A DNA stretch of 64,000 nucleotides from Halobacillus faecis (GTDB taxonomy: Bacteria > Bacillota > Bacilli > Bacillales > Halobacillaceae): the NCBI RefSeq assembly GCF_007991335.1, contig NZ_BJYD01000001.1:1-64000 (forward strand), read 5' to 3'. Both the position numbers and the translations under genes were made by a program. Positions 44,554 through 53,331 of the stretch are shown in pieces. The notes beneath the pieces are model-generated. The model was not told where the DNA came from. It was given only the letters and a program-made list of their open reading frames with translations, and ran no database searches. Every line of letters begins with the position of its first letter. Position 1 is the stretch's first letter.

Positions 44554-46437
44554 ATGATTGTCCAATCCCTCATAAAAAAGAGACTGGAAAAACTACAAAG
44601 TCTTTTGTTTGAATATATGATTTCAGAATCACCCTATACGTTTGAACAGTTTGTTGTCAACCTGACTGATGAAATAAAAAGCTTTTCACAAGCCTCTTTT
44701 TGTGCCATTTATTTACTGGATGAATGGAAAGGGCGCTTTCAACTTTATTCAAAGGGGGGAGCTGCTGAAGAGTCATTGAGAAGTCACTTTTCTTTGGATG
44801 ATTTACATACCCAAACGACAAGTGAACCTGACGTGCACCAGCTCATTGATGCAAAATCAGTTGGTTCTTCGTTAAGAATAACTTCCCTGCACTCTGGGGG
44901 TACAACCTTTGGGTATCTAGTCTTGAAAGGGGCGTCTTCCGTGCAGATGGAGGATCGTTTCCTGCGTGCTATCGGTTTTGAGGTTACCAAATGCATAAAA
45001 AAGCTTGAAGGCTTTTATACGTCCATGGAGGAAGAGAAAAAATACGAGTTGTTATACAAAGTAACTTCTCACTTTCATTCTTCGATCGATACAGATGGAG
45101 TCTTAAAAGAAATTATTGAAACCTTAAGAAAAACCTATCCCGATTTTCAATACTATTTGCTGTTGTCGAATGATTATACGAAAGATAATGATCTGCCTGT
45201 CCGCGAGCTCACCTACGATATGGACCTTGAGTCAAGCGCAAGTACCCAGGCTTATTTAACAGGTGAAGTACAAATAGAAGATCATTTGGGTGAAAAGCGC
45301 TCCATTCTGTATGCTCCGCTTAAAGGGAAACAAGGCATATACGGGGTGTTAAAAATTGTGACCCCGGATTATTTGTATTTTCCTAAAAAAGATGTTGAAT
45401 TCTTCATTTTTATAGCCAATACAGCAGGGAAGGCTCTTGAAAATGCCCAACTTTATCAACAATCAAGAAAGTTAAACAGTGACCTGCAATTAATTAATTC
45501 CACTTCACAAAAACTCAACTCCAATATGCGTTTAACTGAAAAGATTCGTTATATGGCCTATAAAATTCAACAGTCTTTTCATGCAGATGAAGTCGGTTTT
45601 GTTACGTATGAAGAGCTTTCAAGTCATAACGTTCTTGAGGGGAGTACGGAATACTTCATTTCTTCCGAATCAAGCGCTCTTGTGCATTATGCACTTGAAT
45701 CCATATCTCATCAAGAAGGGCCGCTTTTCATAAGTGATTTGGAGGCGAAGCCAATCGACCATGTTCTGCAGTATCGTTCTCTGATGGCTGTACCAATGAA
45801 AGATCATGAACATATCAGCGGTCTGGCTATCGTTCTCCATAAAGATCCGTATTTTTTTACGTTTGAGTCATTCAAGCTTCTACAGTCGCTGGTCGCCCAT
45901 TCTACGTTGGCTTTTGCAAATTCAATTCTGAGGGAAGAGTTGGAGAAGGCGGTCATCACTGATTATCTAACAAAACTTCACTCCAGGGTTCATTTAGATG
46001 AGTGCGTGGAAAAACATGTCAAGCATGATGAGAATGGCAACTTGATTCTTTTTGATATCGATAATTTTAAAAACATCAACGATACCTATGGCCACCAGGT
46101 GGGTGATGAAGTCATTTGCCAAGTGGCTGACATTATCAAAACCGTCATCGGCGATCAAGGTCTATCCGCACGGTGGGGAGGAGAAGAGCTTGCTGTCTAC
46201 CTTCCAATGCTTCCATCTGAAGAAGCCCATGACTTGACAGAAATGATCCGAGAAAAGATTGCGCTCTCCACTTCTCCTGCTGTAACCGTTTCCTGCGGGA
46301 TTGCTCCGTGGAAATCAGAATGGCTCAGGCCGAACCGAAAGCAAATTGTCCAGCAAGCGGATCAAGCACTGTATAAAGCTAAAAGTTCTGGAAGAAACCG
46401 AATTGTAACCGCCCATCCAATTAAGGAGAAAAGCTAA
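44554..46437 (+). CDS. dgcP: Diguanylate cyclase DgcP (YtrP) with GAF repeats
   Basis: This 627-residue enzyme makes c-di-GMP. About 460 N-terminal residues form GAF-like sensory modules (roughly 20-150, 170-300 and 320-455), and the GGDEF domain is at about 468-620, starting DYLTKLHSRVHLDE, with FDIDNFKNINDTYGH and the active site RWGGEELAVYL (GGEEL). No RxxD inhibitory site is seen in the five residues before the motif. B. subtilis YtrP/DgcP has the same neighbours. A GTG at 44545 is an alternative start. The protein is soluble. Confidence 0.92.
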   Translation: MIVQSLIKKRLEKLQSLLFEYMISESPYTFEQFVVNLTDEIKSFSQASFCAIYLLDEWKGRFQLYSKGGAAEESLRSHFSLDDLHTQTTSEPDVHQLIDAKSVGSSLRITSLHSGGTTFGYLVLKGASSVQMEDRFLRAIGFEVTKCIKKLEGFYTSMEEEKKYELLYKVTSHFHSSIDTDGVLKEIIETLRKTYPDFQYYLLLSNDYTKDNDLPVRELTYDMDLESSASTQAYLTGEVQIEDHLGEKRSILYAPLKGKQGIYGVLKIVTPDYLYFPKKDVEFFIFIANTAGKALENAQLYQQSRKLNSDLQLINSTSQKLNSNMRLTEKIRYMAYKIQQSFHADEVGFVTYEELSSHNVLEGSTEYFISSESSALVHYALESISHQEGPLFISDLEAKPIDHVLQYRSLMAVPMKDHEHISGLAIVLHKDPYFFTFESFKLLQSLVAHSTLAFANSILREELEKAVITDYLTKLHSRVHLDECVEKHVKHDENGNLILFDIDNFKNINDTYGHQVGDEVICQVADIIKTVIGDQGLSARWGGEELAVYLPMLPSEEAHDLTEMIREKIALSTSPAVTVSCGIAPWKSEWLRPNRKQIVQQADQALYKAKSSGRNRIVTAHPIKEKS

Positions 46438-46480
46438 AAGAAAGCCGCTGGAGTGAAAAACACTCCAGCGGCTTTCTTTT
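46436..46480. terminator. Bidirectional terminator between dgcP and ytsP
   Basis: A 20-bp perfect stem with loop aaaaa (46436-46455 with 46461-46480), serving convergent genes; it overlaps the ytsP stop. Confidence 0.93.
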
Positions 46481-46958
46481 AAATGTATTCTTGTAAGGTT
46501 TGTACGAATTCAACTAGTTTCTCTTCGTCCACTTCATCAAATCTTCCTTTGGAAGGGCTGTCGATATCTAGGACACCGAAAATTTCATCATCTTTTACAA
46601 TGGGTACGACTATTTCAGATTGGCTGGCAGCGTCACAAGCAATGTGTCCAGGAAACGCGTGGACATCTTCAATACGCTGAACTTTTTTTTCGGCTACGGC
46701 TGTACCACAAACCCCTTTGCCTGATGGGATCCGGACACAAGCGGGAAGACCCTGAAATGGCCCGAGAACAAGCTGGCTCTCTTTCCACAAATAGAAGCCG
46801 ACCCAATTGACATCATCTAAGAACTGGTTGAGAAGAGAAGATGCATTGGACAAGTTTGCGATTTGATCTGGCTCGTCCTCGATGAGAGCTTTTAATTGCT
46901 TGATGACCAGATCGTATTTTTCATTTTTGGTACCTTTGTAAGAAGTGGTTTGGAACAT
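46479..46958 (-). CDS. ytsP: GAF-domain free methionine-(R)-sulfoxide reductase (YtsP)
   Basis: This 159-residue single GAF-domain protein is of the fRMsr family, which reduces free Met-R-sulfoxide using Cys residues. The three family cysteines are visible in LPACVRI, GKGVCGTA and GHIACDAAS. DDVNWVGFYLW is the usual GAF opening. The start is the ATG at 46958 after CAGGAGG; the longer frame to 47093 overlaps the refZ start and has no site. Divergent from refZ and convergent with dgcP, as in B. subtilis. Confidence 0.9.
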   Translation of the reverse strand: MFQTTSYKGTKNEKYDLVIKQLKALIEDEPDQIANLSNASSLLNQFLDDVNWVGFYLWKESQLVLGPFQGLPACVRIPSGKGVCGTAVAEKKVQRIEDVHAFPGHIACDAASQSEIVVPIVKDDEIFGVLDIDSPSKGRFDEVDEEKLVEFVQTLQEYI

Positions 46959-47080
46959 GAATATACCTCCTGAGCTTATAGTATTCGACAAAAAACAGAA
47001 TTTTCTGTCGGTATTTGATGGACGATTGCAAGCAGGAAATCCAACAAATGTAGAGAATCTTTTCCTGAGGGGGAAAAATA

Positions 47081-47680
47081 ATGAGCCGACCAAACGTAAC
47101 GCGTGACAAAGTGTTAGATGTAGCCTGCCGCCTTTTTTACAGCCAAGGTTTTAATGGAACATCTGTCCGAGATATCGCGAAGGCAGCTAATGTTAATGTC
47201 TCGTTGATCCATTACTACTTTAAGAGCAAACAAGGCCTTTTTGAATCACTCGCCGTCAGCTATTTCGAGCCTTATCTTGAAATGCTGGAAAACGAGGAAC
47301 CCTCAGAAGGCGAATATCGTCTAAATCAATTAGTGAAAAAAATTCTACATTATAAACAATCAAATTATCAACTATCTTGTTTGTTAAATAGGGAGCTTAC
47401 GTTGAACACAACGTTTGCACGAGAAATGCTCGTCACTTACTTGGCAAAAGAGAACCATTTACTCACTCAAATCCTTTTCGATAAAAACTCCCATATTGAT
47501 GTCACTTTCAAAGAAAAATTATGCCTGCTTCAATTGAAAGGACTATTAAATGCTCCGTTCATGATGCCACATGAGTTTAAAGATCCATTTATTACAGACG
47601 CTTCTCTCAACCATTTTGTAGAAATGTATAGTGGATTAATGAACGATCACCGCTCCGTCCAAGAGCTTGCTAAAGCTTGA
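47081..47680 (+). CDS. refZ: TetR-family regulator RefZ of Z-ring position (YttP)
   Basis: This 199-residue DNA-binding protein in B. subtilis binds sites near the origin during sporulation and moves FtsZ. The N-terminal HTH is at about 10-55 (VLDVACRLFYSQGFNGTSVR then IAKAANVNVSLIHYYFKSK). The C-terminal part is all-helical, with no ligand motif. It lies next to ezrA and hisJ, as in B. subtilis. Its 3' end overlaps hisJ (minus) by 11 bases. The site is weak (tgaggggg). Confidence 0.88.
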   Translation: MSRPNVTRDKVLDVACRLFYSQGFNGTSVRDIAKAANVNVSLIHYYFKSKQGLFESLAVSYFEPYLEMLENEEPSEGEYRLNQLVKKILHYKQSNYQLSCLLNRELTLNTTFAREMLVTYLAKENHLLTQILFDKNSHIDVTFKEKLCLLQLKGLLNAPFMMPHEFKDPFITDASLNHFVEMYSGLMNDHRSVQELAKA

Positions 47681-48473
47681 GAAGCTGATGGTCGATTGAG
47701 CTGTATCCTTGACCTAGCCCCGATGCTGTATGAGCGTCAGAACCATAAATTAAAGGAATGCCCATGGAAGAGGCTTGTCTTGCCATTTGTAATGGAGGAT
47801 AAGTCTCTTTGCAGTGCTCTTTCACTACTCCTGCCCCGTTATAATCAAGGGTATATCCATGATTCTGAACGAGTTGAAGGAACGATTGAGCCTGCTTTTC
47901 CCAATTCTTCGGCGCGGGATAGAGGTGTTGGAATTTCTTCACAAGCGTCATATGCCCGACACGGTTTGGTTTGTAATCGCCTAACTCCCTGAGTACCGAT
48001 TGGGTGAGCGTATTGTAGTAGGCATGATAAAGTTGATCCAAGCCACCGAAATCATGAATCGCTTCTTTATACATGTCCGGGCTGTAGTCGATACAGTACC
48101 ACTGGCTTGGTCCCCTTAAGAAGTGAACGGATAGGATGCTGTCATCAAGAGAGGGACCATAGGTATTAAGAAAGCTTTCCACCTCTTTTTCATACCCTTC
48201 GATATAATCCACTTCGAATCCTTTCTGAATCTGAATTTCCTTTTTGTATTCTGCTTTTAGCTGATCGATTTCTTTTAAATACTCTTCCACTTGTTGAAAA
48301 GACATCCCGCTGTCCTTTTCTGGAACGGGATCTTTAAATGAGGAAGGAAGCGGCGCGTGCTCTGTAAATGTCATGGAATGATACCCGCGTTTTATGGCTT
48401 GTTCAATGTAACTTTTTAGGGTGTCTGAAGAGCCGTGGGGGCAATAAGGTGTATGGATGTGACCATCAATCAT
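47670..48473 (-). CDS. hisJ: Histidinol-phosphatase HisJ (PHP family)
   Basis: This 267-residue enzyme removes the phosphate from histidinol phosphate in histidine synthesis. The PHP metal motifs are present: DGHIHTPYCPHG near 3-14, TFTEHAP near 40, GFEVDYIEGYE near 87, VHF, and YGSDAHTASGLGQG near the C-terminus. The start is the ATG at 48473 after AAAGGAGAG; the longer frame to 48539 has no site. The other his genes are not in this window. Confidence 0.92.
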   Translation of the reverse strand: MIDGHIHTPYCPHGSSDTLKSYIEQAIKRGYHSMTFTEHAPLPSSFKDPVPEKDSGMSFQQVEEYLKEIDQLKAEYKKEIQIQKGFEVDYIEGYEKEVESFLNTYGPSLDDSILSVHFLRGPSQWYCIDYSPDMYKEAIHDFGGLDQLYHAYYNTLTQSVLRELGDYKPNRVGHMTLVKKFQHLYPAPKNWEKQAQSFLQLVQNHGYTLDYNGAGVVKEHCKETYPPLQMARQASSMGIPLIYGSDAHTASGLGQGYSSIDHQLLKL

Positions 48474-48632
48474 AGTCGTCTCTCCTTTGCGCTTGAAATT
48501 TTTGTCAATATGATAATAAATTTGAAATATTTTAGCCAAAAGGATGTTTTACATGGTATCATTATAAACAACTAAATCACAATTCGGAACGTAATACATC
48601 CGTATGGCACGTTTATTGTAAGGAGGCTGTTT

Positions 48633-50324
48633 ATGAAGTACGTCATCGGGGCTATTTTACTACTCATCGCATTGTTCATCATAGGGCTGATTTGGCGGAA
48701 AAAGGTCTATGATGAAGTGGATCGCCTGGAAGGTTGGAAAATGGATATCATGAACCGACGCGTCACTGAAGAGTTATCCAAAGTGAAAAGTTTAAACCTT
48801 TCTGGTGAGACTCAGGAAAAGTTCGAAGCGTGGCGGGCTCGCTGGGATCAAATTTTGACTAAAGAGCTGCCGGAGCTTGAGGAAGACCTTTTCGATGCAG
48901 AAGAAGCGGCGGATCGCTATCGTTTTAAACGAGTAAAAGTCGTCTTGGCTAACACCGAGAAAAAGTTAGTAGCCATTGAGGAAGACATCAAAATGATGCT
49001 TCAAGAGTTGGAAGACCTCCTTGATTCTGAAAAGCAAAGCCGTTTGGAAATTGAATCGATGGAGCCGGAATTGAAAGAGCTTACCAAACTTCTTATTCAA
49101 AACCGTCACCAATATGGCAAAGCTGTCCGCGTTTTTGAGCAAAGAGTGGGTGAATTGAAGGACAAGCTCCACGAATATGAACAATTAACTGAGCAAGGGG
49201 ATTACATTGAAGCCAATACTCTTGTGCAAACGATACGTCAAGAGACTACACAATTGCAGGAGGATGTCCAGCATTTCCCTGATCGATTGAAACAAGTGAA
49301 GATTGAATTACCTGAACAGTTGAAAGAGCTGAAAATCGGTGTGGAAGAGATGAAGGCGGAAGGTTACCGTATCTCTCATTTTGATTTCCTTCCAGAGTTA
49401 CATAAATATGAGCGGTCTTTGGAGGAAATGCTCGTTCAAATGGAGCAGGGAGATCAATCAGGAATTGAAGAAACCTTGGCAGAAATACAGACAAGAATCC
49501 AGGAAATGTATCAGCTGCTGGAAAGTGAAGCGGTGGCTCATCATTATGTAGAAAAGCAATTTGTACCGCTTAAAGCTCAGTTGGATGAGTTGGAATATGT
49601 TTTGGCGGACACGGAACGGGAACTAGAGGAAATACAACAAACGTATCAAGTAGAGGAAGGACATTTGGAGTCTCACCGAAGCTTGAAGAAGTGGTTGAAT
49701 CAAATGCGTAAACGCATAACAAGCCTTGATTTCAGACGAGCAGATGGTGAAACTTCCTATGCCCTTCTCCGCGAAGAGGTTGAAGATACGGAAAAACAAT
49801 TGCAAGAGCTTGAAGAACAACATGGATATTTCCAAGAGCGTGTCCAAAACCTCAGGAAAGATGAACGAGAAGCCAAGCAGAAATTGACGAAGATGGAAAG
49901 CCTTCTTTTGGATACTCATCGTAGATTAAAAAGAAGTAATATTCCTGGCATTCCTACGTCGATCTATGAAGATATGAAAGCAGCAAGTCACAAAGTAGAT
50001 GAGGTGTTCCAGAGCCTTGAAGCCCAGCCGCTCGATATGGCTGTGGTCAACGAAAAATTGGACGAAGCTATGGAAATGACAGAGCAGTTGAGTCACGATG
50101 CTGAAAAGGTTATGGAAACCGCTCAGCTTGCAGAACGCGTGATTCAATGCGGCAATCGTTATAGAAGCAAGTATCCAATCTTAGCAGCTAGACTCCTTGA
50201 GGCAGAGGAAAAGTTCAGGTCTTATCATTATGAACAAGCGCTGAACCTCGCTACAGAGGCCATTAAAGAAGTGGATCCGTCCGCACTTTCCAAAATTGAC
50301 AAAGAGGAAGAAGTCCTCGTTTAG
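48633..50324 (+). CDS. ezrA: Septation ring formation regulator EzrA
   Basis: This 563-residue protein has one N-terminal membrane helix (about 3-22) and a cytosolic part made of spectrin-like long helices with Leu/Glu/Gln heptads through the whole length. EzrA bends around FtsZ and stops extra Z-rings. The C-terminal QRYRSKYP-like segment (CGNRYRSKYPILAARL) is the conserved QNR-type patch region. AAGGAGG precedes the ATG. The next small membrane gene starts 12 bases after the stop. Confidence 0.96.
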   Translation: MKYVIGAILLLIALFIIGLIWRKKVYDEVDRLEGWKMDIMNRRVTEELSKVKSLNLSGETQEKFEAWRARWDQILTKELPELEEDLFDAEEAADRYRFKRVKVVLANTEKKLVAIEEDIKMMLQELEDLLDSEKQSRLEIESMEPELKELTKLLIQNRHQYGKAVRVFEQRVGELKDKLHEYEQLTEQGDYIEANTLVQTIRQETTQLQEDVQHFPDRLKQVKIELPEQLKELKIGVEEMKAEGYRISHFDFLPELHKYERSLEEMLVQMEQGDQSGIEETLAEIQTRIQEMYQLLESEAVAHHYVEKQFVPLKAQLDELEYVLADTERELEEIQQTYQVEEGHLESHRSLKKWLNQMRKRITSLDFRRADGETSYALLREEVEDTEKQLQELEEQHGYFQERVQNLRKDEREAKQKLTKMESLLLDTHRRLKRSNIPGIPTSIYEDMKAASHKVDEVFQSLEAQPLDMAVVNEKLDEAMEMTEQLSHDAEKVMETAQLAERVIQCGNRYRSKYPILAARLLEAEEKFRSYHYEQALNLATEAIKEVDPSALSKIDKEEEVLV

Positions 50325-50336
50325 GAAGTGTTTCAT

Positions 50337-50669
50337 TTGAAAAAGCGAATTATGGTTGGATTGATTTCGGGAACCGCTCTCATATGGGGTATTGTCCTTA
50401 GTGTGTTTTTTCTGAGTCCAGATACTAAGGTGTTGGATAGTGAAGAGCATGGCTTTATCAGGGCCATCGATCCAGAGGGTAAAAGCCTGAATCATTCACT
50501 AGCCGCTGATTTTTTTGAAAGAAACATGGGAGTAGAAAATGAGGTTTCAACGATCATTGGAGAAAGAACATTGACGAAAGACTGGATCAATGATGTTCGT
50601 GAAGACGGAAAACTCAGCATCGATACCCTCCTTGATTCACTTGAATTAAATGAAAATGACAATAGTTAA
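50337..50669 (+). CDS. Small single-pass membrane protein of unknown function
   Basis: This 110-residue protein has a basic start (KKR), one membrane helix (about 5-27) and an acidic outer part of about 80 residues ending EDGKLSIDTLLDSLELNENDN. The start is TTG at 50337 with AGGAAG 9 bases before; a GTG at 50328 is less likely. It lies between ezrA and the desulfurase gene, probably on the ezrA transcript, and is followed by a strong terminator. I do not recognise it; a division-linked role is only suggested by the neighbour. Confidence 0.75.
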   Translation: MKKRIMVGLISGTALIWGIVLSVFFLSPDTKVLDSEEHGFIRAIDPEGKSLNHSLAADFFERNMGVENEVSTIIGERTLTKDWINDVREDGKLSIDTLLDSLELNENDNS

Positions 50670-50676
50670 GATGTAG

Positions 50677-50706
50677 AGCACCTGCGTAAGGCAGGTGCTT
50701 TTTTTT
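50677..50706 (+). terminator. Terminator after the ezrA-linked gene
   Basis: A 9-bp GC-rich stem (agcacctgc/gcaggtgct, loop gtaag) and eight T. Confidence 0.93.
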
Positions 50707-50788
50707 GTTCATGGACCAAGTGTTCCATTTGCCTTCGTGTTATGATAAAATAATGAGCTGCAATTCGAAAAAAAAGGAGTCAGAGCCC

Positions 50789-51928
50789 ATGATCTACTTA
50801 GATAACAGTGCCACTACTCATCCACATCATGAAGTTTTGGAGAGTTTTCAAAAAGTTGCGGACCAATATTTTGCCAATCCCTCATCCGTTCACCGTTTTG
50901 GGAGCGAAGCTGAACGTTTATTGGATCGATCAAGGAAACAAGCAGCCCAGCTATTAAATGTTGACCCTCAGGAAGTGGTTTTTACATCAGGGGGAACGGA
51001 AGGAAACAATATGGCGATCAAAGGGATTGCGCTTCAACACCAAACAAGAGGGAAGCACTTGATTACGACTGTAATTGAACACCCTTCTGTTATGGAAGCA
51101 TTCAAGGCACTGGAAACATTGGGTTTTGAAGTCACTTATATAAATGTTGATCAGAACGGGAAAGTTAATCCCGAAGATATAAAACAAGCGTTAAGAGACG
51201 ATACGATTCTTGTCAGCGTGATGAGTGTGAACAATGAGCTTGGTACTATTCAGCCCGTGCAAAGAATCGGGGAAATACTCAAGGCTTATCCTAAAGTCTT
51301 CTTCCATGTCGATCATGTTCAAGGGTTAGGCAAAATGGATCTTTCCGTTAAAGAGTGGGGTATTGATCTTTGCACTCTTTCCGGGCATAAGATTCATGGA
51401 TTGAAAGGAACAGGGGCTCTACTCATGCAAAGGCACGTGCGTATTTTTCCTCTGTTGCATGGAGGAAGTCAGGAATCAGAAGTTAGAGCTGGAACAGAAA
51501 ATTTACCTGGAACGGTAGCGTTTGTAAAAGCCCTCCGTCTTCTTCATGAGAATCGCGAACAAAAAGTAAACCATTTAAGTACCATGAGAACGATGTTATG
51601 GAAAGGACTCATGCTGCGAGATTATAGTAAAATCAATTCACCGCAGGATGGAGCTCCTCATATCATAAACTTTTCCATTCCAGGATTTAAACCTGAAGTG
51701 ATTATTCACGCCCTAGGAGAAGAGGGGATTTTCATTTCCACCAAATCGGCTTGTTCTTCCAAACAGCCGGATGTGAGTGCTGTACTCAAGGCGTGTAACT
51801 TGGATTATGAGCGGACGACTTCTGCTTTACGCGTCAGTCTTTCTACAAGGAATGAAAAAGAGGAAATAGATCTATTCCTGAAAAAATTAGATCAAACCGT
51901 TGAAAACTTACAAGCGACGATGGGGTGA
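50789..51928 (+). CDS. nifZ: Cysteine desulfurase (NifS/IscS family, thiI-linked NifZ)
   Basis: This 379-residue PLP enzyme takes sulfur from cysteine and passes it to ThiI for 4-thiouridine in tRNA. PLP Lys lies in TLSGHKIHGLKG near 203, GGTEGNN near 72 binds PLP, and the persulfide Cys is in STKSACSSK near 325. The start is the ATG at 50789 after AAGGAG; the frame to 50705 has no site. It overlaps thiI by translational coupling. Dedicated desulfurase-ThiI pairs are usual in Bacillus. Confidence 0.93.
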   Translation: MIYLDNSATTHPHHEVLESFQKVADQYFANPSSVHRFGSEAERLLDRSRKQAAQLLNVDPQEVVFTSGGTEGNNMAIKGIALQHQTRGKHLITTVIEHPSVMEAFKALETLGFEVTYINVDQNGKVNPEDIKQALRDDTILVSVMSVNNELGTIQPVQRIGEILKAYPKVFFHVDHVQGLGKMDLSVKEWGIDLCTLSGHKIHGLKGTGALLMQRHVRIFPLLHGGSQESEVRAGTENLPGTVAFVKALRLLHENREQKVNHLSTMRTMLWKGLMLRDYSKINSPQDGAPHIINFSIPGFKPEVIIHALGEEGIFISTKSACSSKQPDVSAVLKACNLDYERTTSALRVSLSTRNEKEEIDLFLKKLDQTVENLQATMG

Positions 51929-51933
51929 GCATA

Positions 51934-53145
51934 ATGAATTTTGATCGGATTTTGATTCGATATGGTGAAATGGCGTTAAAAGGGAAAAACAGACGGGCAT
52001 TTGAACAAAAACTGCAAAGTAACATTGCCATAAAGCTGAGAAAGTATCCAAACACAACGATTAAAAAGACACAAGGGCGTATGTTTGTCCTGTTGAACGG
52101 GGAAGATCCTCATGAAGTTATGAAAGAATGCCAGGAAGTATTCGGCATCCATAGCTTGAGTTTCGCTGTGGAAGTGGAAAAAGAAGAAGAACAAATGAAA
52201 GAAGCTGTTATGCTTGCGTTCCGTGATGCAAGGAATGCTAGCACGTTCAAAATATCATCCAAGCGGACGGACAAAACTTTTCCTATTCCTTCTCAGGAGC
52301 TTAACCCTTTATTAGGTGGACATATCCTCCGTCAAACGGAAAATGTTAAGGTCGATGTGCACCACCCGGATGTGGAAATAAAAGTCGAAGTTCGTCATGA
52401 AGGATGTTATGTGACGGCCCAGGATTACCCAGGAGCAGGCGGGCTTCCCGTTGGTACCACAGGGAAGAGCTTATTGATGCTTTCAGGAGGAATTGATAGT
52501 CCTGTCGCCGGTTATTTGACTATGAAACGCGGAGTTGATATTGAAGCGATTCATTTCCATTCCCCACCATATACTAGCGAACGGGCAAAACAAAAAGTCA
52601 TCGACCTTGCCCAGGCCTTATCCAAATTTGGTTCAAAGGTAAAGATTCATGTTATTCCATTCACAGAAATTCAGCAGAAGATTCATCGTGAAATGCCAGA
52701 AGGATACAGCATGACCATCATGCGCCGAATGATGATGCGAATCAGTGAACAGGTGGCTGCCAAAAATGACCTTCTTTCCATTACGACAGGTGAAAGTCTT
52801 GGACAAGTAGCCAGTCAGACGATGGAAAGTATGAATACCATTAATGAAGTCACAAATTATCCAATCATCCGGCCGCTTGTTTCTATGGACAAGTTAGAGA
52901 TCATAGATATTTCCAGGAAAATTAGAACTTATGAAATTTCTATACGCCCTTTTGAAGATTGCTGTACAGTATTTGTACCGAAAGCACCTAAGACAAAACC
53001 GACACGGAAAAATGCCAATTATTATGAATCCAATTCAGATTTCAGCCGTGATATGGATAAAGCGTTGGAAGAATCCTATATTATTGAAGTCTCCCCTGAT
53101 CATCATTCAGGACAACAAGACGATGAATTCGATGATTTACTCTAG
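51934..53145 (+). CDS. thiI: tRNA 4-thiouridine synthetase ThiI
   Basis: This 403-residue enzyme adenylates U8 of tRNA and inserts sulfur. An N-terminal ferredoxin-like/THUMP part (about 1-165) is followed by the PP-loop SGGIDSPVAGY near 187-197 and the C-terminal AANH domain. The E. coli rhodanese extension is absent, as in Bacillus, which fits sulfur supply straight from the neighbour desulfurase. The start is the ATG at 51934; a GTG at 51925 overlaps the previous stop. CTVFVPKAPKTKP is the typical C-terminal motif. Confidence 0.94.
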   Translation: MNFDRILIRYGEMALKGKNRRAFEQKLQSNIAIKLRKYPNTTIKKTQGRMFVLLNGEDPHEVMKECQEVFGIHSLSFAVEVEKEEEQMKEAVMLAFRDARNASTFKISSKRTDKTFPIPSQELNPLLGGHILRQTENVKVDVHHPDVEIKVEVRHEGCYVTAQDYPGAGGLPVGTTGKSLLMLSGGIDSPVAGYLTMKRGVDIEAIHFHSPPYTSERAKQKVIDLAQALSKFGSKVKIHVIPFTEIQQKIHREMPEGYSMTIMRRMMMRISEQVAAKNDLLSITTGESLGQVASQTMESMNTINEVTNYPIIRPLVSMDKLEIIDISRKIRTYEISIRPFEDCCTVFVPKAPKTKPTRKNANYYESNSDFSRDMDKALEESYIIEVSPDHHSGQQDDEFDDLL

Positions 53146-53154
53146 ATTACTTAC

Positions 53155-53184
53155 CCTCTGGCTCGATAGCCAGAGGTTTTTTAT
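53155..53184 (+). terminator. Terminator after thiI
   Basis: A 9-bp stem (cctctggct/agccagagg, loop cgat) and a run of six T. Confidence 0.92.
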
Positions 53185-53331
53185 TGTCCAGAAAATAAAT
53201 GGAATGCAGAACGATGATCCCTCGCTGCCCGAAAAGAGAGACTTCCCCTTTTCTTTTAATGGCTTGTACTTCATTTCTGTCCCCATATAGATTAAGGTAT
53301 AGATAAAAGGAAGAAAGAGGGAGTGTTTACA

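Noticed and set aside
46959-47093. N-terminal extension of YtsP to 47093
   Set aside because: It overlaps the refZ start and lacks a site, while CAGGAGG precedes the ATG at 46958.
47696-47992. Plus-strand 98-residue frame in hisJ
   Set aside because: It is the antisense frame of a clear PHP enzyme, without a start signal.
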